DNA from: Bog-473 sp035551835
GTDB taxonomy: Bacteria > Actinomycetota > Acidimicrobiia > Acidimicrobiales > RAAP-2
Direction of reading: 5' to 3'
NCBI GenBank assembly: GCA_035551835.1
Contig: DASZMN010000032.1
Span: 1 to 64,000 of the forward strand
DNA: 64,000 nt
Below the pieces are notes generated by a model, which saw only the letters and a program-made list of their open reading frames with translations, was not told the DNA's origin and made no database searches. Numbering within the stretch: position 1 is the first letter of the stretch; each line of letters starts with the position of its first letter. A program made the position numbers and the translations under genes. This document shows positions 16,817 to 25,700 of the stretch, piece by piece.

Positions 16817-17889
16817 TCAATCTAGCAACGCGCGAGCCCAAGGTGCCGTTTGGACGCCCCCGCGTCCGTGGGCGCCACGTCGCGAGCGCCGCCGCGTTGT
16901 GCGCGGTGCCCGAGATCCGCAGCACCCCGGCATGATCTTCTTCGGGGTCACCACTGGCGTCTTGGTCGACCCAAGCCCGAGTTCACCGTTCGAGTTGTTC
17001 GCACAACCCCAGAGGCTCCCTGCCGAGTCGAGGGCGTAAGAGGTCTCGCCCGACGAGGTGACGAACGTCCACGTCACTCCGCTCGGCGGCTCGGCGGCAC
17101 GATCTGTTTCGGCGTGGTCACCCGGGTGGCGGTCGAGCCGAGCCCGAGCTGGCCCAAATTGTTCAGGCCCCAATTCCAGTAGGGCCCGTCGGCCAGCAGC
17201 GCGCCCGCGCTGCCGTACGAAGAGGTCAGCGTCGTGACGCCCGGGGTCGACGGGAGGCCGATCACGCGGACAGGTCGCAGCGAGCTCTTGCCGCTGCCGC
17301 TCCCCAACGCATCGTTGGCATTGTCGCCGCAGCTGTAGACGGTGCCGCCCGCGTCATAGACGGCGTGATGCCCCGCCCCGACGGCCAAGGTGACCCGGTG
17401 GAGGGCAACTCCACCGCTTGGAGCTCCTGGGACTCCGCGCCGAGGCACAGCCGCCGCCGTTGTCGACGCCCCACCCCCAGGCGTTGCCCTGGCTGTCGAT
17501 GGCCAGTCCGGTGTCGTAGGGCATCGGGCTCGGCAGCGCCTTGATGACGACGCCCGACGGGAAACTGACGGCGACGCGCTTGCTGAACGAACTCGTCGCC
17601 CCGTTGCCGAGCTCGCCGTACTGGTTGGCTCCGATCGCCCAGACGGCCGAGCGAGGTGAGGAAGTAGGTGTCCGAGTTGGATGCAGACACCTGGACGATC
17701 GTCCCAGGAACGCCGTGATGGCGACGGAGCGTCTCGAATCGGGCTGACTGCGCCGCGGCTACCGAAGACGCCCCACGAATACAACGTCGCCGCGGCCTGA
17801 GCGGCCGCCGGCACCGCCAGCGCGGCCGCGTGCACCGGGTGCGAGGGTGTCGGCGCCACTCCCGGCGCGGTCTTGGCCGGGCAGGCCAC
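16817..17889 (-). pseudogene. Secreted RCC1-repeat protein, frameshifted
   Basis: Several minus-strand frames carry RCC1 (beta-propeller) units: 'LYSWGVFG' after an Ala-rich signal-like start at 17889, 'TYFLTSLG', 'AVYDAGGTVYSCGDNAND', 'GPYWNWGLNNLGQLGLGST', and 'ALDSAGSLWGCANNSNGELG'. The frame changes at least three times (about 17710, 17650-17420 and 17090), so no intact protein is made. The intact ancestor would have been about 340 residues and exported. RCC1-like propellers outside eukaryotes often serve in adhesion or protein binding. The 3' end is uncertain. Confidence 0.65.
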
Positions 17890-17970
17890 TCCTTTGATCG
17901 GCTGCGGGCGAGCGTCTCGGGATGGCGGCGGCGGCGGGGCCGGCCACCGAATGCCTGGTCGAAGGCGGGC

Positions 17971-19011
17971 TCACCGTCCGTCGCCGATTTTCCGGGGGAA
18001 CCCTTCGCCGCGGTGTTGGTCGACCGTGGGCACCTCGTGGGAGACCTCGGGCCGGGCGAGCCTGATCGGGAAATCCGGGAACGGCGCACCGGCCAGCATG
18101 CCGGCGCGATCGAGCACGGGGGCCACGGGGACGGCGACCGCGCTCAGCGCGTCCACGAGTTCGTCGCGCCGTCGCTGCGCAATCGCTGCGGCGACGCGGC
18201 GCTGCAGCTCGGCTCCCCGGACGGAACGCTCCTCGAACGGCAGGCCGGCCACGTCGTCGAGCGCGAGCTCGGCGCACAGGCTGGACCAGAAGTGCTGCTC
18301 GCTGAGCACGCCGAGCGCGACCTGGCCGTCGTCGGCCGTGGCGAACAGCCCGTAACCGGGCACCGGTTGGGGCGCGGGCGACCCGCCACCCCCCGCATCG
18401 TTCCCACCGCCTGTCCGTCCCGTCCAGGTCGCGAGCACGTCGGTCATCGAGACATCGAGGTGCGCGCCCTGGCCGGTGGCGTGGCGGCCCAGGACGGCGG
18501 CGCAGATGCCGAATGCAGCCGACATCCCGGCCGCCAGGTCGGCGATCGGAAGTCGCGGCATCGCGGCCGTGCCGCCCTCGGGAGACAACGCCCCCGCCCA
18601 GGCCTGGTAGTTGACGTCGTGCCCGGGGAGCGCGGCGCGCGGATCGTCCTGTCCATAGCCCGAGATGGAGCAGTAGACCATGGCAGGGTTGGCCCCACGC
18701 ACGGTGGCCGTGTCGAGCCCCAGGCGGGCCATCACCCCGGGACGGAAGCCCTCCACCAGCGCGTCGGCCTCCTTCGCCAGCTCGAGGGCGCGTGCCCGGT
18801 CGTCGCCGTCCTTCAGGTCGAGGACGACGCTGCGCTTGCCCGCATTGATCGACTCGAAGAGCTCGGGGTAGTGGCGCATCGGATCGCCACCCGGCGGCTC
18901 GACCTTGAGCACGTCCGCGCCGAGCGCGACCAGCAGCGAGGTCGCGTACGGACCGGGACGCCAGATGCTCAGGTCCAGGACCCGCAGGCCCGAGAGCAGC
19001 GCCGAAGTCAT
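17971..19011 (-). CDS. Class III (CaiB/BaiF) CoA transferase
   Basis: 346 residues. The N-terminus 'LSGLRVLDLSIWRPGPYAT', 'GADVLKVEPPGGDP', 'AGKRSVVLDLK', 'ADALVEGFRPGVMARLG' and 'ISGYGQDDP' are family hallmarks. The catalytic Asp is the one in 'PGHDVNYQA'. These enzymes move CoA between carboxylic acids, here probably activating a substrate for degradation. It is somewhat short for the family (usual about 390-430), lacking part of the C-terminal domain but without a frame break. ATG 19011. It diverges from 19056 with 44 nt between starts, so the promoters must overlap. Confidence 0.9.
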   Translation of the reverse strand: MTSALLSGLRVLDLSIWRPGPYATSLLVALGADVLKVEPPGGDPMRHYPELFESINAGKRSVVLDLKDGDDRARALELAKEADALVEGFRPGVMARLGLDTATVRGANPAMVYCSISGYGQDDPRAALPGHDVNYQAWAGALSPEGGTAAMPRLPIADLAAGMSAAFGICAAVLGRHATGQGAHLDVSMTDVLATWTGRTGGGNDAGGGGSPAPQPVPGYGLFATADDGQVALGVLSEQHFWSSLCAELALDDVAGLPFEERSVRGAELQRRVAAAIAQRRRDELVDALSAVAVPVAPVLDRAGMLAGAPFPDFPIRLARPEVSHEVPTVDQHRGEGFPRKIGDGR

Positions 19012-19043
19012 TGGCCGCCGAGTCTTGCATTCCGGTCCTCGGT

Positions 19044-19049
19044 TACCCT
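19044..19049 (+). promoter_or_regulatory. Probable -10 element of a leaderless transcript
   Basis: TACCCT (TANNNT type) is followed by exactly 6 nt and then GTG at 19056, so transcription should begin at or next to the start codon. No ribosome-binding site precedes the GTG. No clear -35 was found. Confidence 0.4.
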
Positions 19050-19055
19050 CATCGA

Positions 19056-19697
19056 GTGCTCGGCTTCTTCTCGTTCACCGAGATCACCGACCCGTCGGCT
19101 CACGAGGCCTACAACGCCTGGCACCAGCTCGACCACCTGCCGGAGCAATTCACGCTCGAAGGGGTGCGATTCGGCCAGCGGTGGGTGCGCTCGCCCCGTT
19201 GCCGCGACGCCGAGGCGGCGACCGGCTCGGTGCTGGAGCCCTTCCACTACATGACCCTCTACCTGCTGCGCGATCGTGACGTCGTGCCGCCCTTCGTCAA
19301 GCTGGGCGAGCGCCTGTACGCCGACGACCGGTTCTTCGCCGCTCGTCGCGCCGTCCTGTCGGGGCCCTTCGACGTCACCGGTTCGTGGGCCGCCCCGCGG
19401 GTCGCCGTGTCGGCCGGCGCCGTGCCGTTCCGGCCCTCACAGGGGGTTTACGTCGTCGTCGGTCCGCCCGTCGACGGCGCCACGCTGGTCGACGTGCCCG
19501 GCGTGGCGGGCGCGTGGCAGTTCGCCGACGGTGAGCGCTCGCTGACGGTCGCGTTCGTCGACGGCGACCTGTGGCAGGTCGCCGACGTGCTCGGGACCTC
19601 CATCTCGGGTTCGGGGGTCGAGCCGGAATGGGCCGGACCGCTCGAGCGAGTTGATGCCTTCCGGTGGGACTGGTTCGCTACGCTGACGCCCCAATGA
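19056..19697 (+). CDS. Dimeric alpha/beta-barrel-like protein of unknown function
   Basis: 213 residues from GTG 19056. It starts 'VLGFFSFTEITDPSAHEAYN' and continues 'WHQLDHLPEQF', a pattern similar to EthD/Dabb-like small domains in which a His-containing helix follows a first beta strand. A second similar half begins near residue 110 ('QGVYVVVGPP'). No catalytic motif is certain. GTG 19056 was preferred over an upstream frame start at 19011 because the domain starts exactly there and a -10 element sits 6 nt upstream. It overlaps the next gene by 4 nt (ATGA). It diverges from the CoA transferase and may act on related substrates. Confidence 0.65.
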   Translation: MLGFFSFTEITDPSAHEAYNAWHQLDHLPEQFTLEGVRFGQRWVRSPRCRDAEAATGSVLEPFHYMTLYLLRDRDVVPPFVKLGERLYADDRFFAARRAVLSGPFDVTGSWAAPRVAVSAGAVPFRPSQGVYVVVGPPVDGATLVDVPGVAGAWQFADGERSLTVAFVDGDLWQVADVLGTSISGSGVEPEWAGPLERVDAFRWDWFATLTPQ

Positions 19698-20524
19698 CCG
19701 ATCAGGGCAAGTCAAAGGCCCAACGCCGGGCCGAGGCGCAGCGTCGCGCCGCCGAGCAGAGGGCCGCCGAGCTGCGTAAGAAGCGTACGCGGGTCGGGCT
19801 GCGACTCGGCGGCCTCGTCGTGGTGATCGCCGCCATCGTGTTGATCGTCGTCTTGGTGACCGGGGGCAACACCAGCGTTCCGCCCCAGCTGAAGAACCCG
19901 CATGTGCCCGTACAGGCGATCCCGGCCTCCATGTCGTCGAGCTGGGTCCAGCCCGCCGCGACGACCCCGGGTCCCGAAACGCTCCCCATCCCGAGCGGGC
20001 CGAAATTGGCGACGCTGATCACGGCGGCGACGGGGCAGTCGGTCGACGGCATCCAGTGCCAGACCAACGAGCAGACGCTGGTGCACGTGCACACCCACCT
20101 CACGATCTTCGTCAACGGCCAGGCCCGCGTGATTCCCTATGGCATCGGCATCCCCGGCTTCCAGGCCGTCGTGATCAATCCACCTGCGCCGGCGGGCGCC
20201 GGTCCCTTCGTCGAGACCGGCACCTGCTTCTACTGGCTCCACGTCCATGCCAACGACGGCGTAATCCACGTCGAGTCCCCGAGCACGAACATGTCGTTCA
20301 CCCTGGGCCAGTTCTTCGACGAGTGGGGCATCCCGTTGAGCAGCACCCAGGTTGGCTCCGCCACCGGGAAGGTCACCGTGTTCTTCACCTCGCCGGGCAA
20401 ACCGGCGGGCATCTACACCGGCAACCCGCGGAACCTGCCCCTGGGCGACCACTACCAGATCCAGCTGGACGTGGGTACACCGATCGTCGCCCCGGTCAAG
20501 GTCACCAACTGGGGCGGCCTGTAA
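19694..20524 (+). CDS. Membrane-anchored protein with His-rich outer domain
   Basis: 276 residues from ATG 19694, which overlaps the previous stop. A basic, Ala/Arg/Gln-rich cytoplasmic segment (about 1-38, probably coiled coil) precedes one membrane helix ('LGGLVVVIAAIVLIVVLV'). The outer domain has two His-rich strands, 'LVHVHTHLTIFVNGQ' and 'FYWLHVHANDGVIHVESP', then 'SFTLGQFFDEWGIPL'. Similar proteins occur widely in bacteria and archaea without a known role. The clustered His plus one Cys in 'TGTCFYW' suggest metal binding (inference). It probably sits on the outer face of the cell membrane. Confidence 0.75.
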   Translation: MTDQGKSKAQRRAEAQRRAAEQRAAELRKKRTRVGLRLGGLVVVIAAIVLIVVLVTGGNTSVPPQLKNPHVPVQAIPASMSSSWVQPAATTPGPETLPIPSGPKLATLITAATGQSVDGIQCQTNEQTLVHVHTHLTIFVNGQARVIPYGIGIPGFQAVVINPPAPAGAGPFVETGTCFYWLHVHANDGVIHVESPSTNMSFTLGQFFDEWGIPLSSTQVGSATGKVTVFFTSPGKPAGIYTGNPRNLPLGDHYQIQLDVGTPIVAPVKVTNWGGL

Positions 20525-20546
20525 GCCCCAGGGTGTCGGTCCTCGC

Positions 20547-21455
20547 CTACCCCGTACTCGACCCCGCGGTGGACTCGGCGTTGTGGTCGCCGAGCAACGC
20601 GGCGAAGATGGCCGGCGCCTGATGGGGCAACAGGGACAGATGGCCCTCGCCCGGCACGACGGTGATCGTGGAGTGCGCGATGTGTCGCTGGAGGAAGGCG
20701 CGGTAGCCGGGCGGGCCGGTCTGGTCGTCCGAGCCCTCCCAGATCTGGACGGGGACGCGTATCTCCTCGAGGGCGAAGCCCCACGGATCGCCGAAGATGC
20801 GATAGTCCTGGACACAGCCCTCGGTGCCTTGGCGCACCGCCTCGCGCACGAAGGCCAGGGCGAAGTCGGGCGGGCCCCATTCGCGCAGCACGGTGCGGTC
20901 GGCCGGGGGGAACGAGCGCAGGGCGGCGTGGAGCAATCGCGCGTTGCTCGCGTTGACGACGCTCGCCTTCAGCACCGCTGAGGCCAGGCCCGGCGTCCGG
21001 CGAGTCAGGAACAGCAACGCGCGGTCGGATGCGCTCAGGCCCTTCGTCGTCCCGTAGAGGTCGAGCGGCACGGCACTCGACAGCAACGCGGCCGCGGTGA
21101 CCCTCTCGCCCATCTTCGCGGCACATGCCGCGGCATAGGGTCCGCCCGCCGACCAACCCATCACCGCGAAGTGGTCGATGCCCAGCGCGTCCGTCAGGTG
21201 CGCCACGTCGGCCGGCCAGTCGAGCAGGCGGCGACCGGGTTGGAACGTAGACCGTCCGATGCCGGGCCGGTCCGGCGACAGCAGCCGCACGCCCCCCGCG
21301 AGCGCCGCGCCCTGGGCCGGCGCCGCGTCGAGCCGGGAGCTGAGCCCGCCGTGGAAGCTGAGCACCGGGAAGCCAGCCGGGTCCCCGTACTCCTCGTAGG
21401 CCAGCTCGCGCCCGTCGGGGAGCGTCACCGTGGCGGTCACGGCCACGCCGTCCAC
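20547..21455 (-). CDS. Alpha/beta-hydrolase
   Basis: 302 residues from GTG 21455. It has 'VLSFHGGLSSR' (oxyanion HGG), the Gly-x-Ser-x-Gly nucleophile elbow in 'VMGWSAGGPY', an Asp near 'QIWEGSDDQTGP' and the catalytic His in 'VVPGEGHLSLLP'. It is probably an esterase or lactonase; the substrate is unknown. The reading frame is open for 48 further codons but these are Pro/Arg-rich and unconserved, so GTG was chosen where 'VTLPDGRELAYEEYG' begins. It is divergent from the acyl-CoA dehydrogenase and convergent with the His-rich membrane protein. Confidence 0.85.
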   Translation of the reverse strand: MDGVAVTATVTLPDGRELAYEEYGDPAGFPVLSFHGGLSSRLDAAPAQGAALAGGVRLLSPDRPGIGRSTFQPGRRLLDWPADVAHLTDALGIDHFAVMGWSAGGPYAAACAAKMGERVTAAALLSSAVPLDLYGTTKGLSASDRALLFLTRRTPGLASAVLKASVVNASNARLLHAALRSFPPADRTVLREWGPPDFALAFVREAVRQGTEGCVQDYRIFGDPWGFALEEIRVPVQIWEGSDDQTGPPGYRAFLQRHIAHSTITVVPGEGHLSLLPHQAPAIFAALLGDHNAESTAGSSTG

Positions 21456-21547
21456 CCATTGCGATCGCCGCGCGCGCGCCCCCGCCAGGACCGAGCCGAG
21501 GGTGAGCCAGCCGGTTCCTGCACGGATGCACGCTATAGGGTGCGGGC

Positions 21548-22738
21548 ATGAGCGTGAACGTCGACGAATTGGTGGATGGCCTGCTGGCGGACCGCCCACC
21601 CGCCTCCACGCCGGCGCAGGAATTCCTCGAGGAGCAGTTCGATCGCGGCCTGGCCTGGCTGCATTTCCCCGCCGACTCCGGTGGCCTCGGGCTCACGCCG
21701 AAGGACCAGCAGCGCGCGCAGTCCCGCCTCCATGCGGGCGGCGCTCCGGTGGCCGGGCTGCGCAACCCGATCGGGTACGGCATGTGCGCGCCCACCATCG
21801 CGACGCACGGCACGCCGGATCAGAAGGCGCGCTATCTGCGGCCCCTGTTCAGCAACGAAGAGATCTGGTGCCAGCTGTTCAGCGAGCCGGGCGCCGGCTC
21901 CGACGTCGCCGGGCTCTCCACACGCGCCGAGCGCGACGGCGAGGAGTGGGTGCTCAACGGCCAGAAGGTCTGGACGACGTTGGCCCACATCTCCTCGTTC
22001 GGGCTCATCGTGGCGCGCACGAATCCCGACCTGCCGAAGCACAAGGGGATGACCGCGTTCCTCGTCGACATGCACGCCCCGGGGGTCGAGGTGCGGCCGC
22101 TGTTCCAGATCACGGGCGAGGCCGAGTTCAACGAGGTGTTCTTCACCGACGTCCGGCTGCCCGACTCGGCGCGCCTCGGCGGTGAGGGCGAGGGCTGGCG
22201 CGTCGCCGTGACCACGCTCATGAACGAGCGCGTCTCCATTGGCGGTGGCGTGGGCCGGCGCAACAGTGGGCCGATGACCGAGGTCATGCGGATCTGGAAG
22301 GAACGCTGGCAGGGTGACACCTCACCGCACGCGCTCGCATTGCGCGACCGGGTGATGTCGAGCTACATCCGCATGGAGGCGCTGTCCATGACCAACGCCC
22401 GCGCCGCCGCCACGCGCAAGGCCGGGACGCCGGGTCCCGAGGGCTCCGTGGCGAAGCTGGCCTTCGCCGAGGAGAACAAGCGGGTGTACGACCTGTGCAT
22501 CGACCTGTTGGGCAACGACGCCATGCTGTACCCCGCCGGTTACCCCATGGTCCGGCCCGACCTGGTCGGCATGGGCTCGCCCGACGTGCACAAGATGTTC
22601 CTGCGGGTGCGCGCGAACTCCATCGAAGGTGGGACGTCCGAGATCATGCGGAACATCCTCGGCGAACGGGTCTTGGGGCTGCCGGGTGACGTGCGGACGG
22701 ACAAGGAGCTCGCCTGGAAGGACGTGCCGCGCAGCTGA
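21548..22738 (+). CDS. Acyl-CoA dehydrogenase
   Basis: 396 residues. Family motifs are 'FSEPGAGSDVAGLSTRAERD', 'NGQKVWTTLAHIS', 'FNEVFFTDVRLPDS' and the C-terminal 'SIEGGTSEIMRNILGERVLG', which holds the usual catalytic-region Glu and FAD-contact residues. It introduces a C2-C3 double bond into an acyl-CoA, passing electrons to ETF. The N-terminal domain is shorter than typical. TATAGG lies 8 nt before the ATG (21534-21539), so the leader is very short. RpiA follows 13 nt later, so the two may be co-transcribed although they serve different pathways. Confidence 0.92.
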   Translation: MSVNVDELVDGLLADRPPASTPAQEFLEEQFDRGLAWLHFPADSGGLGLTPKDQQRAQSRLHAGGAPVAGLRNPIGYGMCAPTIATHGTPDQKARYLRPLFSNEEIWCQLFSEPGAGSDVAGLSTRAERDGEEWVLNGQKVWTTLAHISSFGLIVARTNPDLPKHKGMTAFLVDMHAPGVEVRPLFQITGEAEFNEVFFTDVRLPDSARLGGEGEGWRVAVTTLMNERVSIGGGVGRRNSGPMTEVMRIWKERWQGDTSPHALALRDRVMSSYIRMEALSMTNARAAATRKAGTPGPEGSVAKLAFAEENKRVYDLCIDLLGNDAMLYPAGYPMVRPDLVGMGSPDVHKMFLRVRANSIEGGTSEIMRNILGERVLGLPGDVRTDKELAWKDVPRS

Positions 22739-22751
22739 GGGCGGGGGAGCG

Positions 22752-23402
22752 GTGACGACGCCCGACATCACGGCCGAGAAGCGCGCGGCGGCGCTGGCGG
22801 CGGTCGCCCTGGTCGAGGACGGCATGCGCGTCGGCCTTGGCACCGGCACGACGGTCGCCGAGCTGGTGCCGGCGCTCGGACGCCGGAAGCTCGCCATCAC
22901 CTGCGCCGCCACGTCGCCGGCCACCGAGGAGCTGGCCCGGGCGCACGGGCTGGACGTCCGCCCGTTCACCGACATCGACCGCCTCGATCTCGCCATCGAC
23001 GGCGCCGACCAGGTCGACCCGGCCGGCTGGCTGGTCAAGGGTGGCGGGGGTGCGCACACCCGTGAGCGCATCGTTGCGGCCGCCGCCGACCGCTTCGTCG
23101 TCATCGTGTCGTCGGACAAGCCGGTCGAGCACGTCCACGCGCCGGTGCCGCTCGAGCTGCTCGCCTTCGGGCTCGCCGCCACGCTGCACGCGCTGCCCGG
23201 CGCGGTCCTGCGCGACGCGCCGCGGACCCCTGACGGCGGCGTCCTCGCCGACTATCACGGGGAAGTGGGGGACCCGGCCCGGCTGTCCCAGCGGCTCGAC
23301 GCCGTCGCGGGCCTCGTCTCGCACGGACTGTTCCCGCCGTCGATGGTGGCGACCGTCTTCGTGGCCCGGGGCGACCAGGTCGAGGCGCGTCATATCTCCT
23401 GA
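22752..23402 (+). CDS. rpiA: Ribose-5-phosphate isomerase A
   Basis: 216 residues from GTG 22752, preceded by GGGGGAG. The characteristic motifs are 'VGLGTGTTVAELVPALG', 'DLAIDGADQVDP' and 'KGGGGAHTRERIVA', which carry the phosphate-binding and catalytic residues (Asp in DGAD, Lys in KGGG). It interconverts ribose 5-phosphate and ribulose 5-phosphate in the pentose phosphate pathway. An open frame upstream (from 22629) overlaps the acyl-CoA dehydrogenase and is not part of the protein. Many actinobacteria use RpiB, so an RpiA-type here is a small oddity. It converges with the P450. Confidence 0.92.
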   Translation: MTTPDITAEKRAAALAAVALVEDGMRVGLGTGTTVAELVPALGRRKLAITCAATSPATEELARAHGLDVRPFTDIDRLDLAIDGADQVDPAGWLVKGGGGAHTRERIVAAAADRFVVIVSSDKPVEHVHAPVPLELLAFGLAATLHALPGAVLRDAPRTPDGGVLADYHGEVGDPARLSQRLDAVAGLVSHGLFPPSMVATVFVARGDQVEARHIS

Positions 23403-23425
23403 GCGCGCCACCGCCGGGCGGACGG

Positions 23426-24652
23426 TTAGGCGGCCGTGAAGGCCACCGGCAGCGAGGTGGGGGAGCGGAACACGTCGCCCCGGATGTGGGGGTCCGCGTC
23501 GCCGGGACGGAGCTTCAGGTCACCGAGGCGGTCGAACACGCGGTTGAGGAGCACCCGCGTCTCGAGCCGGGCGAGATGCATGCCGAGGCACATGTGCGGG
23601 CCGTGGGCGAAGGCGATGTGCGGCTGGGCCGGCCGGAAGATGTCAAAGGTCTCGGGGTCGTCCCAGCGCGTCTCGTCGTGGTTGGCCGAGCCGATGTGCG
23701 TCGTGACCACCTCGCCGGCCCCCAGCTGGACCCCGCCCACCTCCACCTCGCACGTGGTCGTGCGGGCGATGGTCAGGAGCGGCGGCTCGTAGCGCAGGCC
23801 CTCCTCGATCGCCTGCGGCAGCAGGGAGCGGTCGGCCTGCACCGCCGCCAGCTGCTCGGGGTGGGTCAAGAGCAGGTAGAGAAGGTTGCCCGACGAGCGG
23901 TAGGTCGTCTCGGCACCCGCCGGCAGGAGCAGGCGGAGGAAGGAGTAGATCGCCTCGTCGGTGAGCTTCTCGCCCTCGACCTCGGCCGAGACTAGGTCGC
24001 TGATGACGTCGTCGGCGGGGTGCGCCCGGCGCTCGGCCACCACGCCGGCAAAGAATTCCCGGAGCGACTCGGACGCGGCCAGCCCGCGGTCGATGTCGGC
24101 CACGAGGCCGATCAGCTCGATCGACCACCGGTGGAACCGGGGGAAGTCCTCCTCGGGCAGACCGAGGAGGCGCGCGATGACCCGGACCGGGAACTCGAAC
24201 GTGAGCTGGCGCACCAGGTCGGCCTCGCCGTCGGCCGCGAAGCGGTCGATCTGCTCGTCGATGATGGGCGCGATGAACTCGGGCTCCCAGCGGGCGAGCG
24301 ACTTCTCCCGGAACGCGTGCGCCACCAGGTTGCGGTGGCTGCGGTGCTCGGGGTCGTCCATGCCCAGGATCATGTGGCCCATCACCATGCCGATGGTGGC
24401 GTCGTAGCCCGTCGAGGTGAACGTCTTGGGGTCGCGCAAGATCCGAGAGCAGTCGTCGTAGCGATAGGCGATCCACTCGGGCTCGGCGTTGAACCCCTCG
24501 GGCAGGACGTCGGGCGACATGGTCAGGCCCTTGCTCATGGGGGCGTCGTGCCGCTTGGCCGCCAGCGCGGGCCACGGGTCCCGCGTCGTGCCGGCGATCA
24601 CGTCGTCGAAGGCGGTGAACGGGTCGTACTCCTGGGCCTCGGACGTCGTCAT
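23426..24652 (-). CDS. Cytochrome P450
   Basis: 408 residues from ATG 24652, chosen because GGGAGG lies about 9 nt upstream; the 51 in-frame codons before it are basic and unconserved. The I-helix region reads 'LPAGAETTYRSS', the K-helix ExxR is in 'EGLRYEPP', and the heme loop is 'FAHGPHMCLGMHLARLE' with the axial Cys. The length and loop are typical of soluble bacterial P450s. It hydroxylates an unknown hydrophobic substrate and needs a ferredoxin not encoded nearby. Its start is divergent from the haloalkane dehalogenase (136 nt), so the two may be co-regulated. Confidence 0.92.
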   Translation of the reverse strand: MTTSEAQEYDPFTAFDDVIAGTTRDPWPALAAKRHDAPMSKGLTMSPDVLPEGFNAEPEWIAYRYDDCSRILRDPKTFTSTGYDATIGMVMGHMILGMDDPEHRSHRNLVAHAFREKSLARWEPEFIAPIIDEQIDRFAADGEADLVRQLTFEFPVRVIARLLGLPEEDFPRFHRWSIELIGLVADIDRGLAASESLREFFAGVVAERRAHPADDVISDLVSAEVEGEKLTDEAIYSFLRLLLPAGAETTYRSSGNLLYLLLTHPEQLAAVQADRSLLPQAIEEGLRYEPPLLTIARTTTCEVEVGGVQLGAGEVVTTHIGSANHDETRWDDPETFDIFRPAQPHIAFAHGPHMCLGMHLARLETRVLLNRVFDRLGDLKLRPGDADPHIRGDVFRSPTSLPVAFTAA

Positions 24653-24788
24653 GGTGCGGTGCCTCCCCCGATGGGCGAACTGTGACTCTGGCGTCAGGTT
24701 AGATTCTGCGACCCGCCGACGCGCCATCGGCCGGCGCCGGCGGCGCCAGAGGGCGGCCCGGGGCCCGACCGCGTAGGCTCCCGCCAGC

Positions 24789-25700
24789 ATGTTGACCCTC
24801 CGCACACCCGATGCACGCTTCGCCGGCCTGCCCGGCTTCGATTTCGCACCCCACTATGCCGAGGTCGCCGACGGCGACGGCGGCACCCTGCGGGTGCACT
24901 ACCTGCGCGAGGGCGACCCCGCGGCGCCGGTCGTCCTGCTGATGCACGGCGAGCCCTCGTGGTCGTTCCTGTACCGCAAGATGATCCCCGTCCTCACCCG
25001 CGCCGGGCTCCAGATCGTGGCCCCCGACCTGGTCGGCTTCGGTCGCTCCGACAAGCCGACCGAGCGCGGCGACTACACCTTCGCCCGCCATGTCGAATGG
25101 ATGCGCGGGCTCCTCTTCGACGAGCTCGAGCTGCGCGACGTCACGCTGGTGGGCCAGGACTGGGGCGGCCTCATCGGCCTGCGCCTGGTCGGCGAGCACC
25201 CCGAGCGCTTCGCCCGCGTCGTGGCGGCCAACACGTTCCTGCCCACCGGCGACACGAACCCGGGGGAGGCGTTCTTCGCCTGGCAGAAGTTCTCCCAGGA
25301 GGTTGTGGAGTTCCCGACGGGCGGCATCGTGCAGGGCGGTTGTGCCAAGGGCATCACCGACGACATCCGGGCCGCCTACGACGCGCCCTTCCCCGACGAG
25401 TCGTACAAGGCCGGTGCGCGTGTGTTCCCCCTGCTCGTCCCGTCCCGGCCCGACGACCCCGCCCACGACGCCAACGTGGCGGCCTGGGTGGGCCTGGCCG
25501 CGTTCGACCGCCCCTTCCTGTGCGCCTTCAGTGACAGCGACCCCATCACCAAGGGAGCCGACCGCAACCTGAAGGAGCGGATCGCCGGCGCCAAGGGCCA
25601 GCCCCACACGACGATCGTCGGGGGCGGCCACTTCCTCCAGGAGGACTGCGGAGAGGAGCTGGCCCGGGTCGTCGCCGACTTCGTCCACGCCAACCCGTGA
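24789..25700 (+). CDS. Haloalkane dehalogenase
   Basis: 303 residues of the alpha/beta-hydrolase fold. The halide-stabilising motif 'HGEPSWSFLYRKM' lies at about 53-65, nucleophile Asp124 is in 'VGQDWGGLIG' (the Trp after it is a halide ligand), an acidic residue is in 'FSDSDPIT', and catalytic His281 is in 'VGGGHFLQED'. This set is characteristic of haloalkane dehalogenases (HLD-I group), which hydrolyse a carbon-halogen bond to an alcohol. TAGGCT lies 9 nt before the ATG and no strong ribosome site is seen. The stop overlaps the GTG of the BVMO gene, implying coupled translation. Confidence 0.88.
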   Translation: MLTLRTPDARFAGLPGFDFAPHYAEVADGDGGTLRVHYLREGDPAAPVVLLMHGEPSWSFLYRKMIPVLTRAGLQIVAPDLVGFGRSDKPTERGDYTFARHVEWMRGLLFDELELRDVTLVGQDWGGLIGLRLVGEHPERFARVVAANTFLPTGDTNPGEAFFAWQKFSQEVVEFPTGGIVQGGCAKGITDDIRAAYDAPFPDESYKAGARVFPLLVPSRPDDPAHDANVAAWVGLAAFDRPFLCAFSDSDPITKGADRNLKERIAGAKGQPHTTIVGGGHFLQEDCGEELARVVADFVHANP

